A stretch of 64,000 bases of DNA, taken from the NCBI RefSeq assembly GCF_001968835.1, contig NZ_MRDE01000072.1:184708-248707 (forward strand), in the 5' to 3' direction. Shown in pieces: positions 51,653 through 60,271 of this stretch. The first letter of the stretch is position 1; each line of letters begins with the position of its first letter. The translations under genes and the position numbers were made by a program. Under the pieces are notes generated by a model. The model was not told where the DNA came from and searched no databases. It saw nothing but the letters and a program-made list of their open reading frames with translations. The DNA is from Tersicoccus phoenicis (GTDB taxonomy: Bacteria > Actinomycetota > Actinomycetes > Actinomycetales > Micrococcaceae).

Positions 51653-52521
51653 GGCTTGCCACCCTGCGCACGACATCCGGAGCGACCGCCGGGCGGACCG
51701 TCGCCGTCAGTACTGTTGCCGTTCGGCAGGACGGGGACGCGTTCGTCGAGATCGACGGGTACGCCGACCTCGGGCAGCTGTTCGCCCGGCCCGACTGGCG
51801 CGGGATCGCCGCCGCCGCCGAGGGTGCGAAGCACCCGATCGACGGCGCCGATCTGGCCCCCGTCGTCCCGAACCCGTCCAAGGTGCTGTGCGTCGGCCTG
51901 AACTACGCCTCGCACATCACGGAGATGGGCCGGGATCTGCCCGAGTACCCGACGCTGTTCGCGAAGTTCGCCGAGACGCTCACCGGCCCCTACGACGACG
52001 TCGAGCTGCCCGAGGCCGACCCGGCCATCGACTGGGAAGCCGAGCTGACCGTCGTCATCGGCAGGACCGCGCGCCGGGTGTCCGAAGCAGAAGCCGGCCA
52101 GTACATCGCGGGCTACACCGTGGCGAACGACATCTCGATGCGGACCTACCAGTTCCGCACCAAGGAGTGGCTGCAGGGCAAGATGTGGGAGGCCTCCACC
52201 CCGGTCGGCCCCGTCGTCGTCACCCCGGACGAACTGGCGAAGGACGCGGCGATCACCACCGAGATCGACGGGCAGCAGATGCAGGTCGGCTCGATCGGCG
52301 ACCTGGTGCACGGGCCCGAGTTCCTCGTCTCCTACATCTCACAGATCATCACGCTCAATCCGGGCGACCTCATCCTCACCGGCACGACCGGTGGCGTGGG
52401 CCGCGCCCGCACACCCGAGGTGTACATCACCGACGGTCAGACCGTGAAGACGCGGATCGAGGGCATCGGCGAGCTGGTCAACGTGGCCCGCGCGCAGGTG
52501 CCCGCCGCGCTGGGGGTCTGA
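51649..52521 (+). CDS. Fumarylpyruvate hydrolase (FAH family)
   Basis: Splits fumarylpyruvate into fumarate and pyruvate, the last gentisate step. 290 residues. The FAH core has KVLCVGLNYASHITEMG, then FAKFAETLTGPYDDV, the metal residues in IDWEAELTVVIG and YTVANDISMRTYQ, and LTGTTGGVGRA near the end. GTG at 51649 overlaps the dioxygenase stop as GTGA. The isomerase starts 2 bases after its stop. Family also contains other beta-diketone hydrolases, but context decides. Confidence 0.9.
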   Translation: MRLATLRTTSGATAGRTVAVSTVAVRQDGDAFVEIDGYADLGQLFARPDWRGIAAAAEGAKHPIDGADLAPVVPNPSKVLCVGLNYASHITEMGRDLPEYPTLFAKFAETLTGPYDDVELPEADPAIDWEAELTVVIGRTARRVSEAEAGQYIAGYTVANDISMRTYQFRTKEWLQGKMWEASTPVGPVVVTPDELAKDAAITTEIDGQQMQVGSIGDLVHGPEFLVSYISQIITLNPGDLILTGTTGGVGRARTPEVYITDGQTVKTRIEGIGELVNVARAQVPAALGV

Positions 52522-52523
52522 GC

Positions 52524-53333
52524 GTGGTCGCCCGCCACGACCTGGTCACGGACGAGAAGGTCCGCGGCGAGTTGCTGACCGCCCGCCGGGGCACGGCATT
52601 CTTCGCCCGGAAACTCGGGGAGCTCTCGTACGCGGACATGGACGAGCCGTCCCTGCTGCCCGGCTGGAGCCGCCGGCACCTGATCGCCCACGTGGGATAC
52701 AACGCGCGGGCGATCTCCCGGTTGGTGGAGTGGGCGGCGAGCGGGGTGGAGACCCCGATGTACCCGGACACGGCGTACCGCAACCGGGAGATCGAGTTCG
52801 GCGCCACGCTGCAGCCGATCGCCCTGCTGAACCTGTTCGACCACTCCGCGGTGCACCTGTCCGTGGAGTGGCGCGACCTGCCCGACGAGAAGTGGGTCGC
52901 CGAGGTGCGCACCGCGCAGGGCCGCACCGTCCCGGCCTCGGAGACGGTGTGGATGCGCACCCGCGAGGTGTGGCTGCATGCCATCGATCTGGACAACGGC
53001 GCCCGGTTCACCGACGTCCCGGTCGAGGTGCTGCGCCGGTTGTTGCCGGAGATCGCCGGTGCCTGGGCCAAGCGCGGTGAGGCGTTCACGCCGACGGTGA
53101 CGGACGGGTCGGATGCAGGCGCCGACGCGGGCTCAGCCGGAGCGGGGTCAGCCGGATCGGGGTCAGCCGACGGTGGTCGGGTCGGCGTCATCGACGATCC
53201 CGCCGGGGTCGAGGTCCGCGGTTCCCTCGCGGACCTGGTCCGCTGGGCCTCCGGTCGGGTGCCGGCCGGGGAGGAGTCGGGTGTGACACTCGCCGACGGC
53301 TCGCCCGCCGCCGCCGCACCACGCTGGCTCTGA
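52524..53333 (+). CDS. Mycothiol-dependent maleylpyruvate isomerase
   Basis: Isomerises maleylpyruvate to fumarylpyruvate with mycothiol as cofactor. 269 residues: a DinB-like N-terminal domain with the zinc ligands His56 (HLIAH), Glu148 and His152 (REVWLH), each four residues past the positions reported for the Corynebacterium enzyme, so the ligand set is intact. A Gly/Ser/Ala linker around 193-213, built from 15-base repeats, leads to a C-terminal domain ending VRWASGRVPAG. GTG at 52524. Completes the gentisate operon and implies a mycothiol-making actinomycete. Confidence 0.9.
   Translation: MVARHDLVTDEKVRGELLTARRGTAFFARKLGELSYADMDEPSLLPGWSRRHLIAHVGYNARAISRLVEWAASGVETPMYPDTAYRNREIEFGATLQPIALLNLFDHSAVHLSVEWRDLPDEKWVAEVRTAQGRTVPASETVWMRTREVWLHAIDLDNGARFTDVPVEVLRRLLPEIAGAWAKRGEAFTPTVTDGSDAGADAGSAGAGSAGSGSADGGRVGVIDDPAGVEVRGSLADLVRWASGRVPAGEESGVTLADGSPAAAAPRWL
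53131..53170 (+). repeat. 15-base repeats inside the maleylpyruvate isomerase gene
   Basis: TCAGCCGG recurs at 53133 and 53148, and as TCAGCCGA at 53163, within units of 15 bases containing GGGG. They encode a flexible Gly/Ser/Ala linker between the zinc domain and the C-terminal domain. A similar repeat occurs at 5801. Confidence 0.7.
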
Positions 53334-53338
53334 GGGTC

Positions 53339-53977
53339 TCACCCGTCGTCGAGGACGTGTTCACGCAGGAAGATGTCGGTCTCGACCATCATCGCCGGGG
53401 TGATCACGTGCCCGACGTCGGAGAACTCGCGCCGGGTGAGGGCCGTGTTCGCGGTCAGCCACTCCTGCGTGTCCTGCACGGCGCCCGGGTGGATCATGTG
53501 GTCGGCCGTGCCCCGCTGCCACAGGTACGGCACCCGGACCGGCAGCGGTTCGGTCACCGCGAGCAGCTCGACGTCGGGGACGAAGCCGCCGATCCCGGTC
53601 ACGCAGCGAAACCCGTCCGGGCGCAGCCGCAGCAGCATGGTGGCCATCGCCATGCCCTGGGAGAAGCCGAACAGGCTGACACTGCGGAACGGACCCGTGG
53701 CCAGCACGCCGTCCAACCAGGCGAGAACCCCGGACGCGGCCGCGATCACCGTTCCCTGTTCGGTGCGCAGGCCCGGGTCGAGCAGGTACCAGCCGACGTC
53801 GTCACCGACGTCCAGGCTGCCCCGGGGAGCGGCGGCCGTGAACCCGGCCGGCAGCGTGGCGAAGAGGGACTCCATCCGCTCCTCGCCCGTGCCGTAGCCG
53901 TGCAGCATCACGAGCAGGTGCGTTCCGGCCCGCTCGCCCTCGGACCGGGAGAAGGCGCCCGGCATCGTCGGTCTCAT
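53339..53977 (-). CDS. Alpha/beta hydrolase, phospholipase/carboxylesterase family
   Basis: 212-residue serine hydrolase. The nucleophile elbow is LFGFSQGMAMATM near residue 105, the Asp in WQRGTADHMIHP, and the His in FSDVGHVITP. HLLVMLHGYGTGEERM forms the oxyanion loop. This is the small carboxylesterase/lysophospholipase-type fold, without signal peptide. Start ATG at 53977, or 53965 as an inner option. It converges with the gentisate operon, 5 bases apart; the substrate is unknown. Confidence 0.85.
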   Translation of the reverse strand: MRPTMPGAFSRSEGERAGTHLLVMLHGYGTGEERMESLFATLPAGFTAAAPRGSLDVGDDVGWYLLDPGLRTEQGTVIAAASGVLAWLDGVLATGPFRSVSLFGFSQGMAMATMLLRLRPDGFRCVTGIGGFVPDVELLAVTEPLPVRVPYLWQRGTADHMIHPGAVQDTQEWLTANTALTRREFSDVGHVITPAMMVETDIFLREHVLDDG

Positions 53978-54017
53978 GCAGCCAGTATCACCGGGCCGAT
54001 GCGTCGGCGATCACCGG

Positions 54018-55121
54018 TCAGGGGATCAGCCGGTCGGCGCGGTAGCGGACGAACAGCTCGGCGAAGGCCTGCTCGGTGCGACGGTAGCCGGTGAACCCGG
54101 CGGCCCGGCTCTTGCCCATGTCGGTGACGACCTCGATGTCGCGGCCGAGGTCCGCGTCGGTATGCCACCACGAGGCGAGTCGGCTGATGTCAGGCTCGAC
54201 GAGGCCATGCTTCTGTGCGATCCCCGGCCACGCCGCTTCATGCTCGGCCATCTGCTGCTCGAGTGGGCGGGGAGCGCCCTCGAAGCCGACGACCTGCTCC
54301 GGCGGGACCCCGAGGTGGGCGGCGAGTCGCGGCCACATCCACCGCCACCGGAACACGTCACCGTTGACGATGTTGAACGCCTCGTCGGCACCAGCCGGAT
54401 CGGTCGCCGCCCAGACCATCTGCTCGGCGAGGACACCGGCGTCGGTCATGTCGGTCAGCCCGTTCCACTGGGTCGCGCTGCCGGGGAAGACGAACGGCAG
54501 GCCGAGTTCCTTCGCGAGCGTTGCCTGCACGGCGATCGTCAGACCCATGTTCATCGCATTACCCACCGCGTAGCCGATCACGGTGTGAGAGCGGTGCACC
54601 GACCAGGTGAAGCCCTGTCGCTCGGCCGCGGCGAACAGCTCGTCCTCCTGGGCGTAGTAGAAGTTCGGGGTCTCGTGTCGCGGCTCCTCCTCGTGGAAGG
54701 GGGTGTCCGGCATCCGGCCTTCGCCGTAGGCCTCGAACGGCCCGAGGTAGTGCTTGAGCCCGGTCACCAGCGCCACGTGCCGCAGCGGCGCGTGGGACAA
54801 GGCGGCGAGCAGATCGCACACCATGCCGCCGTTGACGGCGATGTTCTCGACCTCGGTCGGCATCCGCTGCCACGCCGTGAAGAACACGTGGGTGGGCCGC
54901 TCGTCCGCGAGCGCGGTACGCAGGCTCTCCGGGTCCCGCAGGTCGGCGGCGATGCCGCGGACACCGGCCGATGACGAGGCCCGGCGGGACAGCGCGAGAA
55001 CCTCCCACCCGGCGTCCCGGAGTCGGTCGACGAGCGCGGACCCGGTGATGCCGCTCGCGCCGACGACGAGGGCAGTCCGCTGTGCGGGAGTGGTCGGCTC
55101 TGGGGTCTCGATCGTGTCCAT
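54018..55121 (-). CDS. PRISE-like NAD(P)-dependent reductase/epimerase (SDR)
   Basis: 367 residues of the extended SDR fold related to plant progesterone 5-beta-reductase and iridoid synthase. Seen: LVVGASGITGSALVDRLRDA, FFTAWQRMPTE, TGLKHYLGPFEAYG, a PRISE signature, and YYAQEDELF, holding the Tyr of a Tyr/Lys-like pair (the Lys being in GLKHY). RWMWPRLAAHLG is also family-typical. Bacterial members reduce activated enones. ATG at 55121, or GTG at 55124; neither has a clear ribosome site. A stand-alone gene by spacing, 40 bases before the esterase. Confidence 0.82.
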   Translation of the reverse strand: MDTIETPEPTTPAQRTALVVGASGITGSALVDRLRDAGWEVLALSRRASSSAGVRGIAADLRDPESLRTALADERPTHVFFTAWQRMPTEVENIAVNGGMVCDLLAALSHAPLRHVALVTGLKHYLGPFEAYGEGRMPDTPFHEEEPRHETPNFYYAQEDELFAAAERQGFTWSVHRSHTVIGYAVGNAMNMGLTIAVQATLAKELGLPFVFPGSATQWNGLTDMTDAGVLAEQMVWAATDPAGADEAFNIVNGDVFRWRWMWPRLAAHLGVPPEQVVGFEGAPRPLEQQMAEHEAAWPGIAQKHGLVEPDISRLASWWHTDADLGRDIEVVTDMGKSRAAGFTGYRRTEQAFAELFVRYRADRLIP

Positions 55122-55215
55122 CACATCTGGTACAGGCGACGGCGGGAGGTCGAAATTCCCGCGTGGCCGGCAATGACGGAGGTCATGGCGGTCACTCCGT
55201 CGTTCTGGGTCGGGC

Positions 55216-56364
55216 TCAACCGATCGCGGCGAACGCCTGCTCGAGGTCGGCCACCAGGTCGTCGGCGTCCTCCAGGCCTACGGACAGCCGCAGCAGATCC
55301 TCGGGGACGGCCAGCTCGGTGCCCTTGACCGAGGCGTGCGTCATCTCGGCGGGGTAGCAGATCAGGCTCTCCACCCCGCCGAGGGACTCGGCCAGGGCGA
55401 ACAGCTCGGTGTGCCGGGCCAGCGCGAGCGCCGCCTCGGGGCCGCCGGCCAGCCGGATCGAGACCATGCCGCCGAACCGGGACATCTGCCGGGCCGCGAG
55501 CTCGTGGCCCGGGTGGTCCGGCAGGCCGGGGTAGAACACCCGCGAGACGGCCGGGTTGCCCGCCAGGGCGTCGGCAACCCGCTGCGCGTTGGTCGAGTGC
55601 CGTTCCATCCGCACATCCAGCGTCTTCAGCGACCGCGAGGTCAGCCACGCGTCCATCGGGGAGTTGATCGCGCCGACGGCAAACTGCAGGAACCCGATCT
55701 GCTCGGCGAGCTCGGCGTCGTCGGCGGTGATCAGGGCGCCCCCGACCACGTCCGAGTGCCCGCCGATGTACTTCGTGGTCGAGTGCACGACGACGTCGGC
55801 GCCGAGGCCGAGCGGCTGTTGCAGCGCGGGGGTGGCGAACGTGTTATCCGCGACGACGACGGCGCCGGCCTCGTGCCCGATCCGCGCGAGGGCGGCGATG
55901 TCGGAGATCGTCATCAACGGATTCGACGGCGTCTCGACCCACAGCATCCGCGTCCTCGGTCGGATCGCGGCGCGCACGGCGTCGAGATCGGCGACGTCCA
56001 CGGTGGACAGCTCGATGCCCCAGGGCGCCCAGATCCGATTCATCAGCCGGTGGGAGCCGCCGTACACGTCGTTGCCCATCAACAGGTGGTCGCCGGGCTT
56101 GAGCACGGCGCGGACCAGGGCGTCCTCGGCGGCGAGACCGGAACCGAACGTGAACCCGCGGGCGCCGCCCTCGAGGCTGGCGAGCTGGGTCTGCAGCCCG
56201 TCGCGGCTGGGGTTGCCGGACCGCGAGTACTCGTAGCCCTCACGCAGCCCGCCGACGCCGTCCTGGACGAACGTGGACGTCATGAAGATCGGGGGGATCA
56301 CCGCGCCGGTGCGCGAGTCGGGAACCTGGCCATCGTGGATGGCGCGGGTGGAGAAACCGGACAC
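55216..56364 (-). CDS. metB: Cystathionine gamma-synthase/gamma-lyase (PLP)
   Basis: PLP enzyme of sulphur amino-acid exchange, 382 residues. Seen: AGAVIPPIFMTSTF-like opening (TGAVIPPIFMTSTFVQ), YEYSRSGNPSRDGL, SGLAAEDALVRAVLKPGD, VVADNTFATPALQQP and the PLP-binding Lys in HSTTKYIGGHSDVVGG. GTG at 56364 lies 1 base after the cbs stop with AAGGAGG upstream. With cbs directly upstream, the pair can run homocysteine to cysteine; in related bacteria this enzyme may act as synthase or lyase. Confidence 0.9.
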   Translation of the reverse strand: MSGFSTRAIHDGQVPDSRTGAVIPPIFMTSTFVQDGVGGLREGYEYSRSGNPSRDGLQTQLASLEGGARGFTFGSGLAAEDALVRAVLKPGDHLLMGNDVYGGSHRLMNRIWAPWGIELSTVDVADLDAVRAAIRPRTRMLWVETPSNPLMTISDIAALARIGHEAGAVVVADNTFATPALQQPLGLGADVVVHSTTKYIGGHSDVVGGALITADDAELAEQIGFLQFAVGAINSPMDAWLTSRSLKTLDVRMERHSTNAQRVADALAGNPAVSRVFYPGLPDHPGHELAARQMSRFGGMVSIRLAGGPEAALALARHTELFALAESLGGVESLICYPAEMTHASVKGTELAVPEDLLRLSVGLEDADDLVADLEQAFAAIG

Positions 56365-56365
56365 G

Positions 56366-57736
56366 TCATGCCTCCTTCGCGTAGAACGCCAACAGGTCGC
56401 TGCGGGTGATCACACCCACCGGCTTGGCCTCCTCGAGGACGAGCAGGGCGTCCGCGTCCCGCAGCCGCAGCTGCAGGGCGTCGATGTCCTCGTGGATGCC
56501 GATGTGGGGCAGGCCGGCGCCCTGGTGCCGGCTCACCGGGTCGGCGAGCCGGGCGGCGCCGGTGAACACGGCGTCGAGCAGGGACCTTTCGTCCAGCGAT
56601 CCCGCTACCTCGCCGAGCATGACAGGCGGCTCGGTCGAGAGCACGGGCAGCTGGCTGACGCCGTACTCGTGCATGATCTCGATCGCGTCGTGCACCGTGT
56701 CGGACGGGTGTGCGTGCACCAGCGCCGGCAGGCCGCCGTCCTTCCCGGCCAGCACCTCGCGGACCGTCGTGTCGCCGTCCGGGCCCGCGAAACCGAGCGA
56801 ACGCATCCACGCGTCCGAGTAGACCTTCTGCAGGTAGCCGCGGCCGGAATCCGGCAGCAGCACGACGACGACGGCGTCGGCCGGCAGGTCCTTCCCGGCC
56901 CGTAGCGCCGCCGCGACCGCCATGCCGGAGGAGCCGCCGACCAGCAGGCCCTCCTCCCGGGCGAGCCGCCGGGTCATGGCAAAGGACTCGGCGTCGTCGA
57001 CGGCGATGACCTCGTCGACCAGACCCGGGTTGTAGGCGCCCGGCCACATGTCCTCGCCGACGCCCTCCACCAGATAGGGCCGACCGGTGCCTCCGGAGTA
57101 GACCGACCCCACGGGGTCGGCACCGATCACCCGCACGTTGCCGTCCGAGGCCTCCTTCAGGAACCGGGAGGTGCCGCTGATGGTCCCGCCGGTGCCGATG
57201 CCGGCCACGAAGTGGGTGACCGCCCCCTCGGTGTCCCGCCAGATCTCCGGTCCGGTGCTGGCGTAATGGGCGCCCGGGCCGTTCTGGTTGAAGAACTGGT
57301 TCGGCTTGTAGGCGCCGGGCGTCTCGGCGACGATCCGGTCGGAGACGCCGTAGTAGGAGTCGGGGCTGTCCGCCGGGACCGCGGTCGGGGTGACGACGAC
57401 CTCGGCACCGTAGGCGCGCAGCGTCGCGCGCTTGTCCTCGGCGACCTTGTCCGGGCAGACGAAGATGCAGCGGTAGCCGCGCTGCTGGGCGACGAGCGCC
57501 AGCCCGACGCCGGTGTTGCCGCTGGTGGGTTCGACGATCGTGCCGCCGGGCTTGAGCTCGCCGGACTTCTCCGCCGCGTCGATCATCGCGGCGGCGATCC
57601 GGTCCTTGACCGAACCGCCGGGGTTGAAGAACTCGACCTTCGCCAGGACCGTGGCGGCGATGCCCTCGGTGACGCGGCTGAGTTTGACGAGCGGGGTATT
57701 GCCGATGGTGTCCAGCACGGACTCGGCGTAGCGCAT
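56366..57736 (-). CDS. cbs: Cystathionine beta-synthase with C-terminal CBS domains
   Basis: Condenses serine and homocysteine to cystathionine. 456 residues: the PLP fold holds the Lys in FFNPGGSVKDRIAAAMIDAA and the phosphate loop GTGGTISGTSR, and EPTSGNTGVGLAL. The C-terminal part (from about 330) has two CBS domains for nucleotide sensing, ending VGVITRSDLLAFYAKEA. No haem-binding N-terminal extension. GGAGG lies 5 bases before the ATG at 57736. It forms a two-gene operon with metB. Confidence 0.92.
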   Translation of the reverse strand: MRYAESVLDTIGNTPLVKLSRVTEGIAATVLAKVEFFNPGGSVKDRIAAAMIDAAEKSGELKPGGTIVEPTSGNTGVGLALVAQQRGYRCIFVCPDKVAEDKRATLRAYGAEVVVTPTAVPADSPDSYYGVSDRIVAETPGAYKPNQFFNQNGPGAHYASTGPEIWRDTEGAVTHFVAGIGTGGTISGTSRFLKEASDGNVRVIGADPVGSVYSGGTGRPYLVEGVGEDMWPGAYNPGLVDEVIAVDDAESFAMTRRLAREEGLLVGGSSGMAVAAALRAGKDLPADAVVVVLLPDSGRGYLQKVYSDAWMRSLGFAGPDGDTTVREVLAGKDGGLPALVHAHPSDTVHDAIEIMHEYGVSQLPVLSTEPPVMLGEVAGSLDERSLLDAVFTGAARLADPVSRHQGAGLPHIGIHEDIDALQLRLRDADALLVLEEAKPVGVITRSDLLAFYAKEA

Positions 57737-57852
57737 GATGCCTCCTGACGTGACACTCCAGCGTACCGACCGGTCGGACGCACGTGGGAGTACCGACACC
57801 CGGCGTCATCCTCCGTTGCGGGCCGAGCGCCTCGGCCCTCGCAACCCTGGGG

Positions 57853-58086
57853 TCAGAGCGGCCCGTCAGGGTAGATGCTCCTGGTCTCCTTGCGCAGGCG
57901 GCGCCCGCTGCGACGCCGGGGCAGGCGGACACCGGGCAAGATCTTGACGATGGTCAGCACCGCGTACATGACGGTGTTGATGGCCACAAAGGTCGACAGC
58001 ACCGCGAAGGCGTGGCCGTAGAGCACCGATTCGGGCAGCAGGATCCCCCGGGGGACGAAGGCAGCGGCGAGGGCGAGCGCGTTCAC
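57853..58086 (-). CDS. Small membrane protein coupled to the GT2 synthase
   Basis: 77 residues. A hydrophobic N-terminus (ALALAAAFVPRG) and one helix around 24-50 (HAFAVLSTFVAINTVMYAVL) are followed by a basic tail (LPRRRSGRRLRKETRS). I do not recognise a family. GTG at 58086 overlaps the glycosyltransferase stop as GTGA, so it is made together with that enzyme. It may be an accessory subunit of polysaccharide synthesis; this is inferred from coupling alone. Confidence 0.62.
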   Translation of the reverse strand: MNALALAAAFVPRGILLPESVLYGHAFAVLSTFVAINTVMYAVLTIVKILPGVRLPRRRSGRRLRKETRSIYPDGPL

Positions 58087-59522
58087 GGGCGGGCCGCCGG
58101 TGCCGGGGTCTCAGTGCGCGTCAGATGGCTCCAGGTGGCCCGGCGGCCCCGGGTGATGTCGAGGATGCCCTTGACGAAGACGACGTCGAGGAACAGGTCG
58201 AAGAACAGTTCGGGGAAGATCGTCAGGGCCAGCAGCCGAGCCCGCCAGCCGCCCTTCCACGCGGTGACCACGCGTTCGATCGCGAAGAGCACGCCCACGC
58301 CGAGCCAGAACGGGAACCAGATCCAGGTATCCATCGAGGCCAGCATGACGGCGATGAGCAGCAGGTAGGTGCTCAGACCGATCACGCTGTAGCCGATGCC
58401 GAGCTGCTGCGCCCAGTAACGAAAGGTCTGCGGCGTGACGCCGTAGGCACCGAGGTTCTCCAGCGCGCCGCGCTCCCACCGCAGCCGCTGCGCCCACAGG
58501 GTGTGCCATGTCGGCATCAACTCGGTCACTACGGTGCAGCCCGGCGGCGAGATCATCAGTCCGCCCAACGACTTGAGGGCGAGCGTCAGTTCGTTGTCCT
58601 CGGTCAGAGCCGCGGTGTCGTACACGTCGCCCGGCCGACCCGGGATCTGGGTGCCGCGGAGGGCGGCGATGGTGCGCAACGCCACCGGGCGGAAGATCGA
58701 TGCCGTGCCGGTGAGCACGAAGACACGACCACGACGGCGAGCGATCTCGCGGCTGTAGCGCACGTACTCGTTGCGCTGGAACTGGCCGATCAGGCCGTGC
58801 CCCTCCTCGCCGTAGAACAGTCCCCCGACGGCCATCAGCGCCCGGTCCCCCTCGAAAGCCTTCTCCGCGGCGGCCAGAAATCCGTCGTCGAGCGTCGTGT
58901 CGGCGTCCATCACCATCACGACGTCGTTGTCCCTGTGATCCGGTAGCAGGGTGCGGAGCACCTGGTTGAGCGCTCCCCCCTTCTTCTCCGTGTTCCCGAC
59001 GGTCTCGTACACCTCGGCTCCGCCCGCACGGGCAAGCTCCGCCGTGCGGTCGGTGCAGTTGTCGGCGACGACGACGATCCGGTCGGGCCGCCGGTCCTGT
59101 TCCCGCAGGGACGCGAGGGTGCCCGGCAACGTGACCTGCTCGTTGTGCGCAGGGATCAGCACGGTGATCGTCACCGGGCCGGCGAACACGCCGCGGGTGG
59201 CGTTCATGATGACGCGTGGGGCGAGGGGTCGGGATACCAGGTGCGGCGGGGACCGGCGGTACAGGGTGGCCACCCGACGCTCCACCAGGGCGATGCCAGC
59301 GCCCAGGAACAGGGCCAGCGCCCCCGCTATCGCGAGTACCCGCAGGTCCGGCAGGTTCGCGTCGTAGAAGACGCTCCACACCCCGGCGATGCTCAGCTGT
59401 ACCGGCTCCCACAGGCGCGCGGGCACGTTCGCCGCCACCCCCCACCAGAGCAGTGCCGCCGCGAAACCGACCGCACCCAGGATGATGAGCCCCACGAATC
59501 GTTGAAACCAACGCCCTCCCAC
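58083..59522 (-). CDS. Processive glycosyltransferase, GT2 (cellulose/hyaluronan synthase-like)
   Basis: Membrane synthase predicted to build a beta-linked polysaccharide. 479 residues: two N-terminal helices (VGLIILGAVGFAAALLWWGV and about 63-80), the GT2 domain with ITVLIPAHNEQVTLPG, VADNCTDRT and VMDADTTLDD, acceptor motif TEDNE near 315, and QRLRWERGA, the Q-x-x-R-W signature of processive enzymes, then C-terminal helices (LSTYLLLIAVMLASMDTW and others). GTG at 59522 stands 7 bases after TATCAT, a -10, so likely leaderless. The polymer is unknown; no BcsB or PilZ domain is present. Confidence 0.85.
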   Translation of the reverse strand: MGGRWFQRFVGLIILGAVGFAAALLWWGVAANVPARLWEPVQLSIAGVWSVFYDANLPDLRVLAIAGALALFLGAGIALVERRVATLYRRSPPHLVSRPLAPRVIMNATRGVFAGPVTITVLIPAHNEQVTLPGTLASLREQDRRPDRIVVVADNCTDRTAELARAGGAEVYETVGNTEKKGGALNQVLRTLLPDHRDNDVVMVMDADTTLDDGFLAAAEKAFEGDRALMAVGGLFYGEEGHGLIGQFQRNEYVRYSREIARRRGRVFVLTGTASIFRPVALRTIAALRGTQIPGRPGDVYDTAALTEDNELTLALKSLGGLMISPPGCTVVTELMPTWHTLWAQRLRWERGALENLGAYGVTPQTFRYWAQQLGIGYSVIGLSTYLLLIAVMLASMDTWIWFPFWLGVGVLFAIERVVTAWKGGWRARLLALTIFPELFFDLFLDVVFVKGILDITRGRRATWSHLTRTETPAPAARP

Positions 59523-59601
59523 GTCAGCGATGATACCCGGGATCTGTGACTCAGGTCCGCAAGATGTGCGCCGTTTGTCCCGACCCTGGAATCATTGCGC
59601 G

Positions 59602-59619
59602 GGCGGCGGTTCCGCCGCC
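59602..59619. terminator. GC-rich hairpin downstream of the second MarR gene
   Basis: GGCGGCGG (59602-59609) pairs with CCGCCGCC (59612-59619), an 8-bp inverted repeat about 65 bases beyond the MarR stop on the minus strand. No U tract. Confidence 0.4.
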
Positions 59620-59683
59620 GCTTCATCCGATGCACCGTCAAATGCTCATGGCAGAGGGTGGCGGGATACACGCAGCGTGCGGA

Positions 59684-60145
59684 TCAACCCCACAACGCGC
59701 GACGCAGCAGCGCCCGCAGCGTCGCCGCGTCGTCGTCGTCCAGGCCGGCCAGTTGCTCGCGTTCACACGCCCGGACGGCCGCCGCGGCCTGCGCGTGGAT
59801 TCGCTCGCCGGCCGGGGTGGCGAGGACGATCTTCTGCCGCCGGTCGGTGCGACCCTGCTCCCGGACCACGAGGCCGCGCTGCTCGAGCCCGTCGACCAGC
59901 GCGACGATCTGGCTCGGGTCCAGGCTCAGGAACTCGGCGAGCTCCCGCTGCGTCGGCTCCAGCCCGCTGCAGGCCAGCCGCAGCACCGAGTAGGACCGCT
60001 CGCGCAGGTCGACGGCGGCCAGCGCCCGGTTGTTGAGGACGGATCCGGCGGCGTGCAGCTTCGCGAGCAGCAGACCGATGTCGTCGGCGATCGCTGCCTG
60101 CGCGAGCCGGGACGGCCTCGTCCCCACGGTGTCTCCGACGGTCAC
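59684..60145 (-). CDS. MarR-family regulator of the phenylpropanoid-type cluster
   Basis: 153 residues. The winged helix spans about 50-105: LEPTQRELAEFLSLDPSQIV is the DNA-reading part and VVREQGRTDRRQKIVLATPA the wing. GTG at 60145 has GGAGG 5 bases upstream. It is divergent from the SDR-amidohydrolase-dehydrogenase-hydratase genes across a 126-base gap with a 21-base palindrome and is their likely repressor. In the CouR/PhdR type of control, the ligand is the aromatic acyl-CoA; whether this one behaves so is inferred. Confidence 0.85.
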   Translation of the reverse strand: MTVGDTVGTRPSRLAQAAIADDIGLLLAKLHAAGSVLNNRALAAVDLRERSYSVLRLACSGLEPTQRELAEFLSLDPSQIVALVDGLEQRGLVVREQGRTDRRQKIVLATPAGERIHAQAAAAVRACEREQLAGLDDDDAATLRALLRRALWG

Positions 60146-60174
60146 ATGCCCTCCCGAGGAAATGAAGAAGATCA

Positions 60175-60195
60175 ATCGTTGACATTTTCAATGAT
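60175..60195. promoter_or_regulatory. Palindromic operator in the divergent MarR/SDR promoter
   Basis: ATCGTTGA-CATTT-TCAATGAT, 21 bases with one mismatch between the arms, contains a perfect plus-strand -35 hexamer TTGACA (60179-60184). A possible -10 (TCTCAT, 60202-60207) follows. The region is AT-rich. MarR binding here would block the catabolic operon. Confidence 0.7.
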
Positions 60196-60271
60196 CCATA
60201 TTCTCATGGAATGTGACAAGGGTCTCACCGCATCCCGGTGGACCGTGCACGCAGACGCACCGGAGGATCGC

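Noticed and set aside
53131..53170. Frameshift in the maleylpyruvate isomerase gene
   Set aside because: The 15-base repeats keep the frame and both flanking domains are intact, so it is a linker expansion.
57737..57852. Possible S-box or other riboswitch before cbs/metB
   Set aside because: The 116-base gap shows no conserved SAM riboswitch core or long leader; GGAGG lies close to the ATG.
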